This document shows, one piece after another, positions 1 to 10,718 of a stretch of DNA of 64,000 nucleotides. A program made the translations under genes and the position numbers. Under the pieces are notes generated by a model. The model worked only from the letters and a program-made list of their open reading frames with translations, was not told the origin of the DNA and ran no database searches. The DNA is from Streptomyces venezuelae (GTDB lineage: Bacteria > Actinomycetota > Actinomycetes > Streptomycetales > Streptomycetaceae): positions 4,882,501 to 4,946,500 of the forward strand of contig NZ_CP029194.1 in the NCBI RefSeq assembly GCF_008642375.1, given 5' to 3'. Within the stretch, counting starts at the first letter, position 1. The number at the start of each line of letters is the position of its first letter.

Positions 1-277
1 ACAGTACCGATTGCAGACAAACGTTCTGCACGGTCAGCTCATGGGTGGAACGTTGATTAGTTGGCACGGTCTCAAGGACCTCTTCACAAGTACTGCTTCG
101 GCGTGGAACGTGACGAAGGCCCGGAGGATCGTGCTTGGCACGTTGTTGGGTGTCTGAGGGTACGGCCGTATGGTTCGTATCTTCGAGGATGCCGGCCCCA
201 GTAAAGCTCTGTTTCGGCAGGGTGTGATGGGTGGCTGGTCGTTGTTTGAGAACTACACAGTGGACGCGAGCATCTGT
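1..277 (+). other. 16S-23S rRNA internal transcribed spacer (partial)
   Basis: This stretch directly precedes the 23S gene and must lie downstream of a 16S gene outside the window. It contains no tRNA, as is usual for Streptomyces rRNA operons. The final part, from about 247, has a boxA-like stretch (gtttgagaactacacagtgg) of the kind tied to antitermination and rRNA processing. Short reading frames here are not genes. Confidence 0.85.
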
Positions 278-3400
<3,123 letters not shown>

Positions 3401-3482
3401 AGTTGCTCGCGTCCACTGTGTTAGTTCTGAAGTAACGAACACGCCCCCCTTTGGGTGGTGCGGCGGTTCATATCTTCATAGA

Positions 3483-3602
3483 GTTTCGGTGGTCATAGCG
3501 TTAGGGAAACGCCCGGTTACATTCCGAACCCGGAAGCTAAGCCTTTCAGCGCCGATGGTACTGCAGGGGGGACCCTGTGGGAGAGTAGGACGCCGCCGAA
3601 CA
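3483..3602 (+). rRNA. 5S ribosomal RNA
   Basis: A 120-nt 5S rRNA begins at gtttcggtggtcatagcg and ends at cgccgccgaaca; the ends pair with each other to form helix I. It follows the 23S gene after an 82-nt spacer, the standard 16S-23S-5S order. The conserved loop cattccgaacccggaagcta is present. Confidence 0.97.
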
Positions 3603-3610
3603 ATTTTTAG

Positions 3611-3650
3611 CCTCAACCCCCGGATTTATTCCGGGGGTTGAGGCATTTTT
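3611..3650 (+). terminator. Rho-independent terminator of the rRNA operon
   Basis: A near-perfect hairpin (cctcaacccccggaa paired with ttccgggggttgagg over a 3-4 nt AT loop) is followed by catttttgcg. It lies 9 nt after 5S, exactly where the rRNA operon should end. Confidence 0.93.
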
Positions 3651-3668
3651 GCGTTCTAGGCTTTGGCC

Positions 3669-4316
3669 ATGCGATACGACTTGGTCATCTTCGACAATGA
3701 CGGTGTGCTCGTGGACAGCGAGCCGATTTCCAACACGCTTCTCGCCGGCTATCTGACGGAGCTCGGGCATCCGACCTCGTACGAGGAATCGGTGCGCGAC
3801 TACATGGGGTCCGCCATGCACCGCATCCACGAGCTGGTCGAGGAGCGGACGGGGGAGCGGTTGCCCGCGGAGTTCGACGAGACGTTCCACGCGCGGGTCT
3901 TCGCCGCCTTCGAGCGGGAGCTGGAGGCTGTGCGCGGGGCCGCGGAGGTGCTGAAGGGACTGGCCGCGGCAGGGGTTCCGTACTGTGTGGCGTCGTCCGG
4001 GAGCCATGAGCGGATTCGGGTGGGGCATCGGAAGACCGGGCTCGACGTGTGGTTCCGGGACGAGAACATCTTCAGCGCCGAGGACGTCGGGCGGGGCAAG
4101 CCGGAGCCGGATCTGTTCCTGCATGCCGCCGCGCGGATGGGGGTCGCTCCGGAGCGGTGTGTGGTCGTCGAGGACAGTGGGCTCGGGGTCCAGGCCGCCG
4201 TCGCGGCCGGGATGGACGTGTACGGGTTCACGGCGATGACGCCCGAGGAGAACCTCGCTGGTGCCACGGGGTTCTTCGGGGCGATGGGTGAGCTGCCTGC
4301 GACATTGGGTCTGTGA
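3669..4316 (+). CDS. HAD-superfamily hydrolase (phosphoglycolate phosphatase / phosphomutase-like)
   Basis: A 215-residue cytosolic HAD hydrolase. The nucleophile motif FDNDGVLVDSE is at residues 7-17. DNDG replaces the commoner DxDG/T pattern, but both motif aspartates are kept. The middle holds a helical cap of the beta-phosphoglucomutase type, then SSGS (motif II), a lysine in GRGKPEPD (motif III) and VVEDSGLGVQAA (motif IV). It probably dephosphorylates a small sugar phosphate or phosphoglycolate; the substrate cannot be told. The ATG at 3669 is chosen over an in-frame TTG at 3663. It is the first gene after the rRNA terminator and is not obviously part of an operon. Confidence 0.88.
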   Translation: MRYDLVIFDNDGVLVDSEPISNTLLAGYLTELGHPTSYEESVRDYMGSAMHRIHELVEERTGERLPAEFDETFHARVFAAFERELEAVRGAAEVLKGLAAAGVPYCVASSGSHERIRVGHRKTGLDVWFRDENIFSAEDVGRGKPEPDLFLHAAARMGVAPERCVVVEDSGLGVQAAVAAGMDVYGFTAMTPEENLAGATGFFGAMGELPATLGL

Positions 4317-4359
4317 TCCATCTACCCAGCGGTAGGTCCCGGCCCTACGCTGTGCCGCC

Positions 4360-5586
4360 ATGACGGATGCGCGGTTGCGGCGTGGGCGGGGATCCCTGGG
4401 GGTCAGCTTCTTCGTACAGGGGGTCACGTTCGCCCTGCTGGTGACCCGAATACCGGGGATCCAGGACCGGTACGGGATCTCGGACGCGCTGCTGCCGGCC
4501 TTCCTGGCCGCCGTGCCGATCCTGGCCGGGGTGGCGAGTGTGATGACGGAGAAGGTCGTCGCCCGGGTGGGGGCCGCGGTGGTGCTGCGGTGGTCGCAGC
4601 CCGTCGTCCTGCTCGCGCTCCTGGGTGTGGGGGCCGGCACCGAGTTGTGGGAGGTGGCGGTCGCCCTCGGTCTCTTCGGGCTCGCGGTGGGTGCCTTGGA
4701 CGCCTCCATGAACATGCTGGGGGTGAACCTTCAGCGGGCGTACGGGCGGAGCATCATGCTCGGCTTCCACGCCTCGTACAGCCTCGGCGGGATCGTGGGT
4801 GCCTCGCTGGCCTGGGTGGGGGCGCACTGGCACCTGTCGTTGTTCGTGTCGTACCTGCCGGTCGTGGCGGTGTTGCTGCCGGCGGCTCTCGTGGGCAGTC
4901 GGTGGTACGGGGCCGGGGAGCAGCGGACCGTGAAGGGTGCGGTGGGGGAGAGCGGGGAGGGCCGGGGGAGTGGGGTCGCCTTCGCGTTGCTGCTGCCGCT
5001 CTGTCTGGTCATGACCTTCGCGTACATAGGGGACTCGACCGTCTCCAACTGGAGTGCCAAGTACCTCCAGGACGTGCTCGGCAGTTCGGAGGAGCTGGCG
5101 ACCGTGCCGTACAACGCGTACATGGTGACGACGCTTCTGGGGCGGGCGGTGGGCGACCTCGGGGTGCGGAAGCTGGGGGCGGTGACGGTCGTGCGGTGCG
5201 GGGCGGTGCTCGCGGCGCTCGGGTTCGCGGTGGTGTCCGTGGCGCCGGGGGTGTGGGTGGGGATCGCCGGGTTCACGGCGCTGGGCTTCGGGCTGAGTGT
5301 GATCGTGCCGCAGACGTTCGCGGCGGCGGGGCGGTTGGCTTTCGAACGTCACGGTCCGGGGGCGAGCGACGCGGCGGTGGCGCGGCTCAACGTCTTCAAC
5401 TACGTCGGGTTCCTGATCGGCTCGCCGTTGGTGGGGGCGCTGGGGGACGCGTGGAGTTATCGGGGGGCGATGCTGGTGCCGATGGTGCTGGTCCTGGTGA
5501 CGGTGGTGTATGCCACGTCGTTCGGTTCGAGAGAGGCCCGATACGGTGGCGGGCATGAGCGGCCGCGCACTGTTGATGTGGGATGA
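4360..5586 (+). CDS. MFS transporter
   Basis: A 408-residue polytopic membrane protein of the major facilitator superfamily, with about 12 hydrophobic segments and the usual length. Sequences such as GALDASMNMLGVNLQ and the mid-protein SYSLGGIVGASLAWVG resemble the YbjJ/FucP-like branch of sugar or drug transporters. The substrate is unknown. Its last 32 nt overlap the start of the AcuC-like gene, so the two are probably co-transcribed. Confidence 0.88.
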   Translation: MTDARLRRGRGSLGVSFFVQGVTFALLVTRIPGIQDRYGISDALLPAFLAAVPILAGVASVMTEKVVARVGAAVVLRWSQPVVLLALLGVGAGTELWEVAVALGLFGLAVGALDASMNMLGVNLQRAYGRSIMLGFHASYSLGGIVGASLAWVGAHWHLSLFVSYLPVVAVLLPAALVGSRWYGAGEQRTVKGAVGESGEGRGSGVAFALLLPLCLVMTFAYIGDSTVSNWSAKYLQDVLGSSEELATVPYNAYMVTTLLGRAVGDLGVRKLGAVTVVRCGAVLAALGFAVVSVAPGVWVGIAGFTALGFGLSVIVPQTFAAAGRLAFERHGPGASDAAVARLNVFNYVGFLIGSPLVGALGDAWSYRGAMLVPMVLVLVTVVYATSFGSREARYGGGHERPRTVDVG

Positions 5587-6730
5587 AGCTGTCACGCAGT
5601 ACGACTTCGGGTCCGAGCATCCGATGGACCCGGTACGGCTCGCGCTGACCATGGGTCTCGTGCGGGCGTACGGGCTCGACCGGGCCGTGGACGTGGTCTC
5701 GGCGCCGCCGGCCGGGGACTCGACGCTGCGGCTCGTGCATCGTGAGGACTATGTGTCGGCGGTGCGGGCGGCCTCGGTGGACCCGCGCCGTGCCGATCAG
5801 GCGTACGGGATCGGGACGGTCGACGATCCGGCGTTCGCGGGGATGCACGAGGTGTCGGCGCTGATCGCGGGGCAGTCGGTCGGGGCGGCGGAGGCGGTGT
5901 GGCGCGGGGAGGCCGCGCACGCGGTGAACTTCGCGGGCGGGCTGCATCACGCGATGCCGGGGAGCGCTTCGGGGTTCTGCATCTACAACGACGCGTCGCT
6001 GGCCATCGCCCGGCTGCTCGAGCTGGGGGCGGAGCGGGTCGCGTACGTGGATGTGGACGTGCATCACGGCGACGGGGTGCAGGCGGCGTTCTGGGAGGAT
6101 CCGCGGGTCCTGACGATCTCCCTGCACGAGCATCCGCGGACGCTGTTCCCGCAGACCGGGTGGCCGGAGGAGACGGGTGCGGCGGGGCCGGGTGAGGGTG
6201 GGGCCGTGAACGTGGCGCTGCCGGCCGGGACGGGTGACGCGGGGTGGCTGCGGGCCTTCCACGCGGTGGTGCCGGAGCTGATCGCGGACTTCCGGCCGCA
6301 GGTGCTCGTGACGCAGCACGGGGCGGACACGCACTTCGAGGATCCGCTGGCCCATCTGGCGGTGTCGCTGGACGCGCAGCGGGCTGTGCAGGAGGCCTGT
6401 CACGAGCTCGCGCACGAGTACGCCGAGGGGCGCTGGGTCGCGCTGGGCGGTGGCGGGTACGCGGTGGTGGACGTGGTGCCGCGGTCGTGGACGCATCTGG
6501 TGGGGATCGCGGCGCACGCCCCGGTGGAGCCGGAGTCGGTGATCCCGTCGTCCTGGAAGGACGAGGTGTACGCGCGGACGCGGCAGCTGGGGCCGGCGCG
6601 GATGACGGACGGCCGGTGGCCGGTGGACTTCCGGGACTGGGCCGCGGGGTACGACCCGGCGGACCGGCTGGACCAGGCGGTGCTGGCGACCCGGAAGGCT
6701 GCCTTCCCGCTGCGGGGGCTGCTTCCCTAG
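5555..6730 (+). CDS. Acetoin utilization AcuC-like / class I histone-deacetylase-fold protein
   Basis: A 391-residue zinc-dependent deacylase of the arginase/deacetylase fold. The family signatures are clear: HHAMPGSASGFCIYND (active-site histidine pair), DVDVHHGDG (metal-binding Asp/His) and an aspartate-rich C-terminal half ending in GGGGYAVVDVVPR. AcuC-type enzymes remove acetyl groups from protein lysines such as those of acetyl-CoA synthetase; the target here is inferred only. The ATG at 5555 gives MSGRALLMWDEAV, the conserved start of the family, and places the start inside the tail of the MFS gene. Confidence 0.87.
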   Translation: MSGRALLMWDEAVTQYDFGSEHPMDPVRLALTMGLVRAYGLDRAVDVVSAPPAGDSTLRLVHREDYVSAVRAASVDPRRADQAYGIGTVDDPAFAGMHEVSALIAGQSVGAAEAVWRGEAAHAVNFAGGLHHAMPGSASGFCIYNDASLAIARLLELGAERVAYVDVDVHHGDGVQAAFWEDPRVLTISLHEHPRTLFPQTGWPEETGAAGPGEGGAVNVALPAGTGDAGWLRAFHAVVPELIADFRPQVLVTQHGADTHFEDPLAHLAVSLDAQRAVQEACHELAHEYAEGRWVALGGGGYAVVDVVPRSWTHLVGIAAHAPVEPESVIPSSWKDEVYARTRQLGPARMTDGRWPVDFRDWAAGYDPADRLDQAVLATRKAAFPLRGLLP

Positions 6731-6816
6731 GGGGTGGCTTGTCGTCGTTACGCCGACTGTGCGCTGTCCCGGGGGTTTCGGCTCCGGGGGCGGCGTGTTC
6801 CGGCAGCATCGGGAGG

Positions 6817-7632
6817 GTGTTGAGTACCGGGGCGCTGCGGGCGCATCTTTTGGCGGCGGGGTTGGCGGGGACCGTGGCGACGTCGCGGGAGGAGAGCCTG
6901 CGGAGCTATCGGCTCTTCGCCGCGCGTGATCCGCGGGTGCTGCTGGGGCTCGATCCCGCCTGGGGGTGGGGTGAGGCCGATCTGCTGCGGCTGATGGCCG
7001 ACAAGTGCGGGGTGTCGGGGGATCCGGAGCACCGGTCGGGGCCGGACGTCATCGACCCCGAGCGGACGCTGAGGGGGCTCGACGCGTTCGCGGCGAGGTT
7101 GGGAGCGGCGGCCGCGCGACGGGTTCCGGTGCTGTTCGGGACGGGGCATCCGCATCGTCTGCTCGGTTTCTACGTCGCGCTTGCAGACGCTTTGTCGGCG
7201 GCGGGATGTCTTGTCCTCACCCCGGCGCAGGGGCGATGTGTCGACATAACGACCCGGTTCGGCGTACGTACGTACCTCCTCGACTACGTACGGGGGGTCG
7301 CGCTGGTGCGTGAGCCCGGGCTGTCGGGGGACGGCCGTGAGGTGGGGGCGCACTCGCACTCCGCGCTGCCGGTTAGGGCCGCGCTCGAAAGCGCGGCCGA
7401 GGGGGGCGGACCGCTGCCCGAGCTCGTGGTCGGGGACCACGGCTGGGTCTGCGGTGCAGGTCAGCTGGGTATCGAGGCCATCGGTCTTGCCGATACGGAT
7501 GATCCGGCGCTGTTCGTCGGTGAGGCGGAGGGGCAGGTGTCGGTGGCCGTTCCGCTTGATGACGGCGTGCGCTCCGACTACTACCGTCCGCTCACGCGCT
7601 ATGTACTCAATCGAGCGTGTCTGTCACGGTAA
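6817..7632 (+). CDS. Conserved actinobacterial phosphatase-like protein
   Basis: About 271 residues, soluble. Conserved-looking elements include GTGHPHRLLGFYVALADAL near residue 108 and ELVVGDHGWVCGAGQLGIEA near residue 204, the latter resembling a phosphate- or nucleotide-handling loop. Streptomyces homologues are generally labelled phosphatase, but I see no textbook catalytic signature. The start is uncertain: GTG 6817 and TTG 6820 are adjacent, and the GGGAGG before them is too close to be ideal. It lies about 85 nt downstream of the AcuC-like gene on the same strand and may be read from it. Confidence 0.65.
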   Translation: MLSTGALRAHLLAAGLAGTVATSREESLRSYRLFAARDPRVLLGLDPAWGWGEADLLRLMADKCGVSGDPEHRSGPDVIDPERTLRGLDAFAARLGAAAARRVPVLFGTGHPHRLLGFYVALADALSAAGCLVLTPAQGRCVDITTRFGVRTYLLDYVRGVALVREPGLSGDGREVGAHSHSALPVRAALESAAEGGGPLPELVVGDHGWVCGAGQLGIEAIGLADTDDPALFVGEAEGQVSVAVPLDDGVRSDYYRPLTRYVLNRACLSR

Positions 7633-7759
7633 ACGGCCGATGGCAGCTCCTCTTCCCCACTCGTACCACCCGCCCCTAGTCTGGCGAGTGAGCGCTCGGC
7701 GACGAAGAGTCACCGGAGGGGAAGCCGGTGGGCGTCGCGGCGGAAGGTACAGGTGGGTC

Positions 7760-7969
7760 ATGGCTGCTGGCGAGCGACCTCTCAACGAGGTCAAGTTTCT
7801 GACCGTGGCGGAAGTCGCCTCGGTGATGCGCGTGTCGAAGATGACCGTGTACCGCTTGGTGCACAGCGGTCATCTGCCGGCGATTCGGGTGGGCAGGTCC
7901 TTCCGGGTGCCGGAACAGGCGGTTCACGAGTACCTGAGGGAGTCCTTCGTGGGGGTGGGGACCGCGTAG
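7760..7969 (+). CDS. Small excisionase/MerR-type HTH DNA-binding protein
   Basis: A 69-residue protein that is nearly all one winged helix-turn-helix of the excisionase (HTH_17) family: FLTVAEVASVMRVSKMTVY followed by RLVHSGHLPAIRVGRSFRVP. It has no sensor domain, so it is likely a small regulator or nucleoid-type protein, like BldC in size and fold although the sequence differs from BldC. The region ahead (7633-7759) carries a possible -10 (tagtct, about 7677). ATG 7760 is the natural start and is followed by MAAGERPLNEVKF. Confidence 0.88.
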   Translation: MAAGERPLNEVKFLTVAEVASVMRVSKMTVYRLVHSGHLPAIRVGRSFRVPEQAVHEYLRESFVGVGTA

Positions 7970-8086
7970 CGAGCGCGCGGCCGGTATCGCCGGGAAAGTC
8001 GCGTACAGCCCTCGGATTACAAGCGAGGTGCTCGGGACGGTAGGCTAGGCCGACGTAGGTCGTGTGGGCCCAGACGCCCCGCACCG

Positions 8087-8108
8087 ATCCCCGCCGGGAG
8101 GCGGGGAT
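8087..8108 (+). promoter_or_regulatory. Hairpin in the leader of the bS22 gene
   Basis: A perfect 9-bp inverted repeat (atccccgcc, loop ggga, ggcggggat) ends 26 nt before the bS22 start codon. There is no U-run, so it looks more like a leader structure than a terminator. Autogenous control, as for other ribosomal proteins, is possible but is only inference. Confidence 0.35.
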
Positions 8109-8134
8109 GTTCCGAGAAGTGAGCGAGGGTAGTC

Positions 8135-8233
8135 GTGGGCTCTGTTATCAAGAAGCGGCGCAAGCGGATGGCGAAGAAGAAGCACCGCAAGCTGCTTAAG
8201 CGCACGCGCGTTCAGCGTCGCAACAAGAAGTAA
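8135..8233 (+). CDS. Small-subunit ribosomal protein bS22 (AURKAIP1/COX24-domain protein)
   Basis: A 32-residue, extremely basic protein, about two-thirds Lys/Arg, starting GSVIKKRRKRMAKKKHRK after the initiator and ending VQRRNKK. It matches the tiny actinobacterial protein first seen in mycobacterial ribosome structures and named bS22, which carries the AURKAIP1/COX24 motif and binds the 30S subunit near the decoding region. The start is GTG 8135, after a purine-rich gagcgaggg about 10 nt upstream. A strong terminator follows, so the gene is its own unit or the end of one. It is easily missed because of its size. Confidence 0.9.
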   Translation: MGSVIKKRRKRMAKKKHRKLLKRTRVQRRNKK

Positions 8234-8266
8234 GGCGACAGCTGCACCGCAGCGATTCGTGCGTCA

Positions 8267-8304
8267 GGCGTGGCCCTTCACCGTTCGCGGTGGAGGGCCA
8301 CGCC
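8267..8304 (+). terminator. Terminator with UUCG tetraloop after bS22
   Basis: An 11-bp stem (ggcgtggccct / agggccacgcc) continues through six further pairs (one a U-G) to a ttcg loop, giving a 17-bp hairpin capped by a UUCG tetraloop. It is followed by a short T-containing stretch (ttattcg). It lies 34 nt after the bS22 stop. Confidence 0.88.
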
Positions 8305-8371
8305 TTATTCGCGCCGAAATCCGGAGGCGCTACGGTGGCGACCAACGGAAGACGGACGGAAGGCGCTGATC

Positions 8372-9430
8372 TTGGGCAGGGTCGTGCTCGTCACCGGTGC
8401 CGCCCGGCACCTCGGGGGCCGTTTCGTACGGCGGATCCAGCGGGACCCGGAAGTGGAGCGGGTGATCGCGGTGGACGCGGTCGACCCGGCGCACCAGCTC
8501 GGCGCGGCCGAGTTCGTCCGGGCGGACATCCGCCGCCCGGCCATCGCGAAGGTCCTCGCCGAGCACGAGGTCGACACGGTCGTCCACATGGACGTCACCG
8601 GTACGGCGCTCGGGGCCGGCGGCCGTACGTCGGTCAAGGAGACCAACGTCATCGGCACCATGCAGCTCCTGGGGGCCTGCCAGAAGTCGCCGCGGATCCA
8701 GCGTCTCGTGATCAAGTCGAGTACGAGCGTCTACGGCGCCGCGCCGCGCGACCCGGCGGTCTTCACCGAGACCACCCCGGCGAAGTCGCTGCCGAGCGGG
8801 GGCTTCGCCAAGGACGCCGTCGAGGTCGAGGGGTACGTGCGGGGCTTCGCCCGGCGCCGGCCCGACGTGGCCGTGTGTGTGCTGCGCTTCGCGAACATCC
8901 TCGGACCGCGGGCGGAATCCCCGCTGACCGAGTACCTGTCGCTGCCGGTCATGCCGACCGTGCTGGGCTACGACCCGCGGCTCCAGTTCGTCCACGAGGA
9001 CGACGTGATCGACGTCCTGCGCCTGGCGGCGCACGAACCCCGCAGGGCCACCCTGAACAGCGGGACGTTCAACGTGGCCGGGGACGGGGTGCTGCTGCTC
9101 TCCCAGTGCGCACGGCGGCTGGGGCGGCCGACCGTCCCGGTGCTGCTGCCCGCGGTCACCTGGGTGGGGACGGCGCTGCGCACGGTCGGGATCACCGATT
9201 TCGCACCCGAGCAGATCCGGCTGCTCACCCACGGCCGGGTCGTCTCGACGGTGCAGATGCGCGAGGTCCTCGGGTTCTCGCCGCGCTACACGACCGCGGA
9301 GGCCTTCGCGGACTTCGCGAGCAGCAGGGGGCCGGGCCTTCTGCCGCCGGAGATGCTGGCCGGGGCGGTGGACCGGCTCGCCGGCCGGCTCGCCCCGGCC
9401 GCCACCGACCCACTTCACCACGGCGCCTGA
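8372..9430 (+). CDS. NAD-dependent epimerase/dehydratase-family protein (atypical SDR)
   Basis: A 352-residue extended short-chain dehydrogenase-like protein. The N-terminal LVTGAARHLGG is the Rossmann nucleotide-binding loop, and SSTSVYGAAPRDPAVF is the substrate-side motif of sugar-nucleotide epimerases. The usual catalytic YxxxK is not recognisable: the equivalent stretch reads PSGGFAKDAVEVE, so the lysine may remain but the tyrosine is missing. It may bind NAD without ordinary epimerase activity. TTG 8372 is chosen because it starts exactly at the Rossmann strand and has GGAAGG 9-14 nt upstream. It is 15 nt from the acyltransferase gene, so the two are an operon. Confidence 0.85.
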   Translation: MGRVVLVTGAARHLGGRFVRRIQRDPEVERVIAVDAVDPAHQLGAAEFVRADIRRPAIAKVLAEHEVDTVVHMDVTGTALGAGGRTSVKETNVIGTMQLLGACQKSPRIQRLVIKSSTSVYGAAPRDPAVFTETTPAKSLPSGGFAKDAVEVEGYVRGFARRRPDVAVCVLRFANILGPRAESPLTEYLSLPVMPTVLGYDPRLQFVHEDDVIDVLRLAAHEPRRATLNSGTFNVAGDGVLLLSQCARRLGRPTVPVLLPAVTWVGTALRTVGITDFAPEQIRLLTHGRVVSTVQMREVLGFSPRYTTAEAFADFASSRGPGLLPPEMLAGAVDRLAGRLAPAATDPLHHGA

Positions 9431-9445
9431 GGAGACCGGACAGCG

Positions 9446-10513
9446 ATGGCGGACGCCAAGGTCATTCCGTTCGACGACGACCGCTCGCGGGCCCGTCGTC
9501 GGCCCAGCAGGGCCGACGGGGAGGCGGCGGCCGTGAGAGCCCTGCCCGGGGCGCAGCAGAGCCCTGAGGAGCCGGAGCGGGCCGGTGAGGGGCCGGCCCG
9601 CGCCGAGGCCGGGACCGACGGACGCGGGGCCGGTGCCGGGGGCGGTGCCGGTGTGGACGCAGGGAGCCGTGCCGGGGGGTGGGAGCGGCGGCTCGCGGGT
9701 GGGCTCGCGTTCCTGCGGCGGCGGATCACCGGTGAGTACGAGGTCGACGAGTTCGGCTACGACGAGGAGCTCACCGACCAGGTCCTGATGTCGCTGCTGC
9801 GCCCGCTGTACGACAAGTACTTCCGGGTCGAGGTGAAGGGCATCGAGAACATCCCGGACAAGGGCGGGGCCCTGATCGTCGCCAACCACTCGGGGACCCT
9901 GCCGCTGGACGGGCTGATGATGCAGGTCGCCGTCCACGACCGGCACCCGGCGGGGCGGCACCTGCGGCTGCTCGCCGCGGATCTGGTCTTCGTCCTGCCG
10001 GTGGTCAACGAGCTGGCGCGGAAGGCGGGGCACACCCTGGCCTGCGCGGAGGACGCGGAGCGGCTGCTGAGGGCGGGCGAGATCGTCGGTGTGATGCCGG
10101 AGGGCTTCAAGGGCATCGGGAAGCCGTTCTCCGAGCGGTACAAGCTCCAGCGGTTCGGGCGGGGCGGTTTCGTCTCGACGGCGCTGCGGGCGGGGGTGCC
10201 GATCGTGCCCTGCTCGATCGTGGGCGCCGAGGAGATCTACCCGATGATCGGGAACGCCAAGACGCTGGCGAGGGTGCTCGGCGTCCCGTACGTGCCGATC
10301 ACTCCGACCTTCCCGTGGCTGGGGCCGCTCGGGGCGCTGCCGCTGCCGACGAAGTGGACCATCCAGTTCGGGGAGCCGATTCCGACGGACGGGTACGCGC
10401 GGGAGGCGGCGGAGGACCCGATGCTGATGTTCAACCTGACGGATCAGGTCAGGGAGCAGATACAGCACACGCTGTACAAGCTGCTCGTGCAGCGGCGGTC
10501 GGTGTTCTTCTGA
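9446..10513 (+). CDS. Lysophospholipid acyltransferase (PlsC-like)
   Basis: A 355-residue acyltransferase. The first 95 residues or so are low-complexity and charged, which is unusual for the family. The catalytic domain follows: VANHSGTLPLDG is the acyl-transfer His/Asp motif with six residues between H and D instead of four, and VGVMPEGFKGIGKPF binds the glycerophosphate. PlsC enzymes acylate lysophosphatidate or related lipids at the membrane. The protein ends KLLVQRRSVFF, and this terminus is duplicated 152 bp downstream as a direct repeat. It is co-transcribed with the epimerase-like gene, a pairing that suggests a lipid or cell-envelope role. Confidence 0.88.
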   Translation: MADAKVIPFDDDRSRARRRPSRADGEAAAVRALPGAQQSPEEPERAGEGPARAEAGTDGRGAGAGGGAGVDAGSRAGGWERRLAGGLAFLRRRITGEYEVDEFGYDEELTDQVLMSLLRPLYDKYFRVEVKGIENIPDKGGALIVANHSGTLPLDGLMMQVAVHDRHPAGRHLRLLAADLVFVLPVVNELARKAGHTLACAEDAERLLRAGEIVGVMPEGFKGIGKPFSERYKLQRFGRGGFVSTALRAGVPIVPCSIVGAEEIYPMIGNAKTLARVLGVPYVPITPTFPWLGPLGALPLPTKWTIQFGEPIPTDGYAREAAEDPMLMFNLTDQVREQIQHTLYKLLVQRRSVFF

Positions 10514-10519
10514 CGGTGC
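10477..10519 (+). repeat. 43-bp direct repeat, copy 1 (3' end of acyltransferase gene)
   Basis: This copy covers the last 11 codons, stop codon and 6 nt beyond of the acyltransferase gene (from caagctgctcgtgc to tgacggtgc). An identical copy starts at 10629. Confidence 0.95.
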
Positions 10520-10628
10520 GGCCGGCCGCCGGGATCGCCTGCCCGACGGACGGAGTCCGGCGCAGGCTTCCGAAGCCCGTGAGGCCCCCTGGGGCCGAGC
10601 GGTGCGAGGGAGGCAGAGAAGGAGGCGC

Positions 10629-10671
10629 CAAGCTGCTCGTGCAGCGGCGGTCGGTGTTCTTCTGACGGTGC
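10629..10671 (+). repeat. 43-bp direct repeat, copy 2
   Basis: Identical over 43 bp to 10477-10519 and separated from it by 109 bp. It lies immediately before the terminator and has no role as coding sequence here. It looks like the original gene end, with copy 1 and the 109-bp insert added upstream, or the reverse. Confidence 0.95.
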
Positions 10672-10674
10672 ACA

Positions 10675-10715
10675 GAGGTGAGGGGCGCCCCCGTCCGTGG
10701 GGCGCCCCTCACCTC
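10675..10715. terminator. Bidirectional terminator between acyltransferase and rsbN
   Basis: A perfect 17-bp inverted repeat (gaggtgaggggcgcccc / ggggcgcccctcacctc, 7-nt loop) lies between convergent genes, 4 nt before the rsbN stop on the opposite strand. It can serve both directions. Confidence 0.92.
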
Positions 10716-10718
10716 TTG

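Noticed and set aside
8330..10468. A 712-codon minus-strand frame
   Set aside because: Antisense to the epimerase-like and acyltransferase genes; the product is dominated by Arg, Pro and Leu and matches no family.
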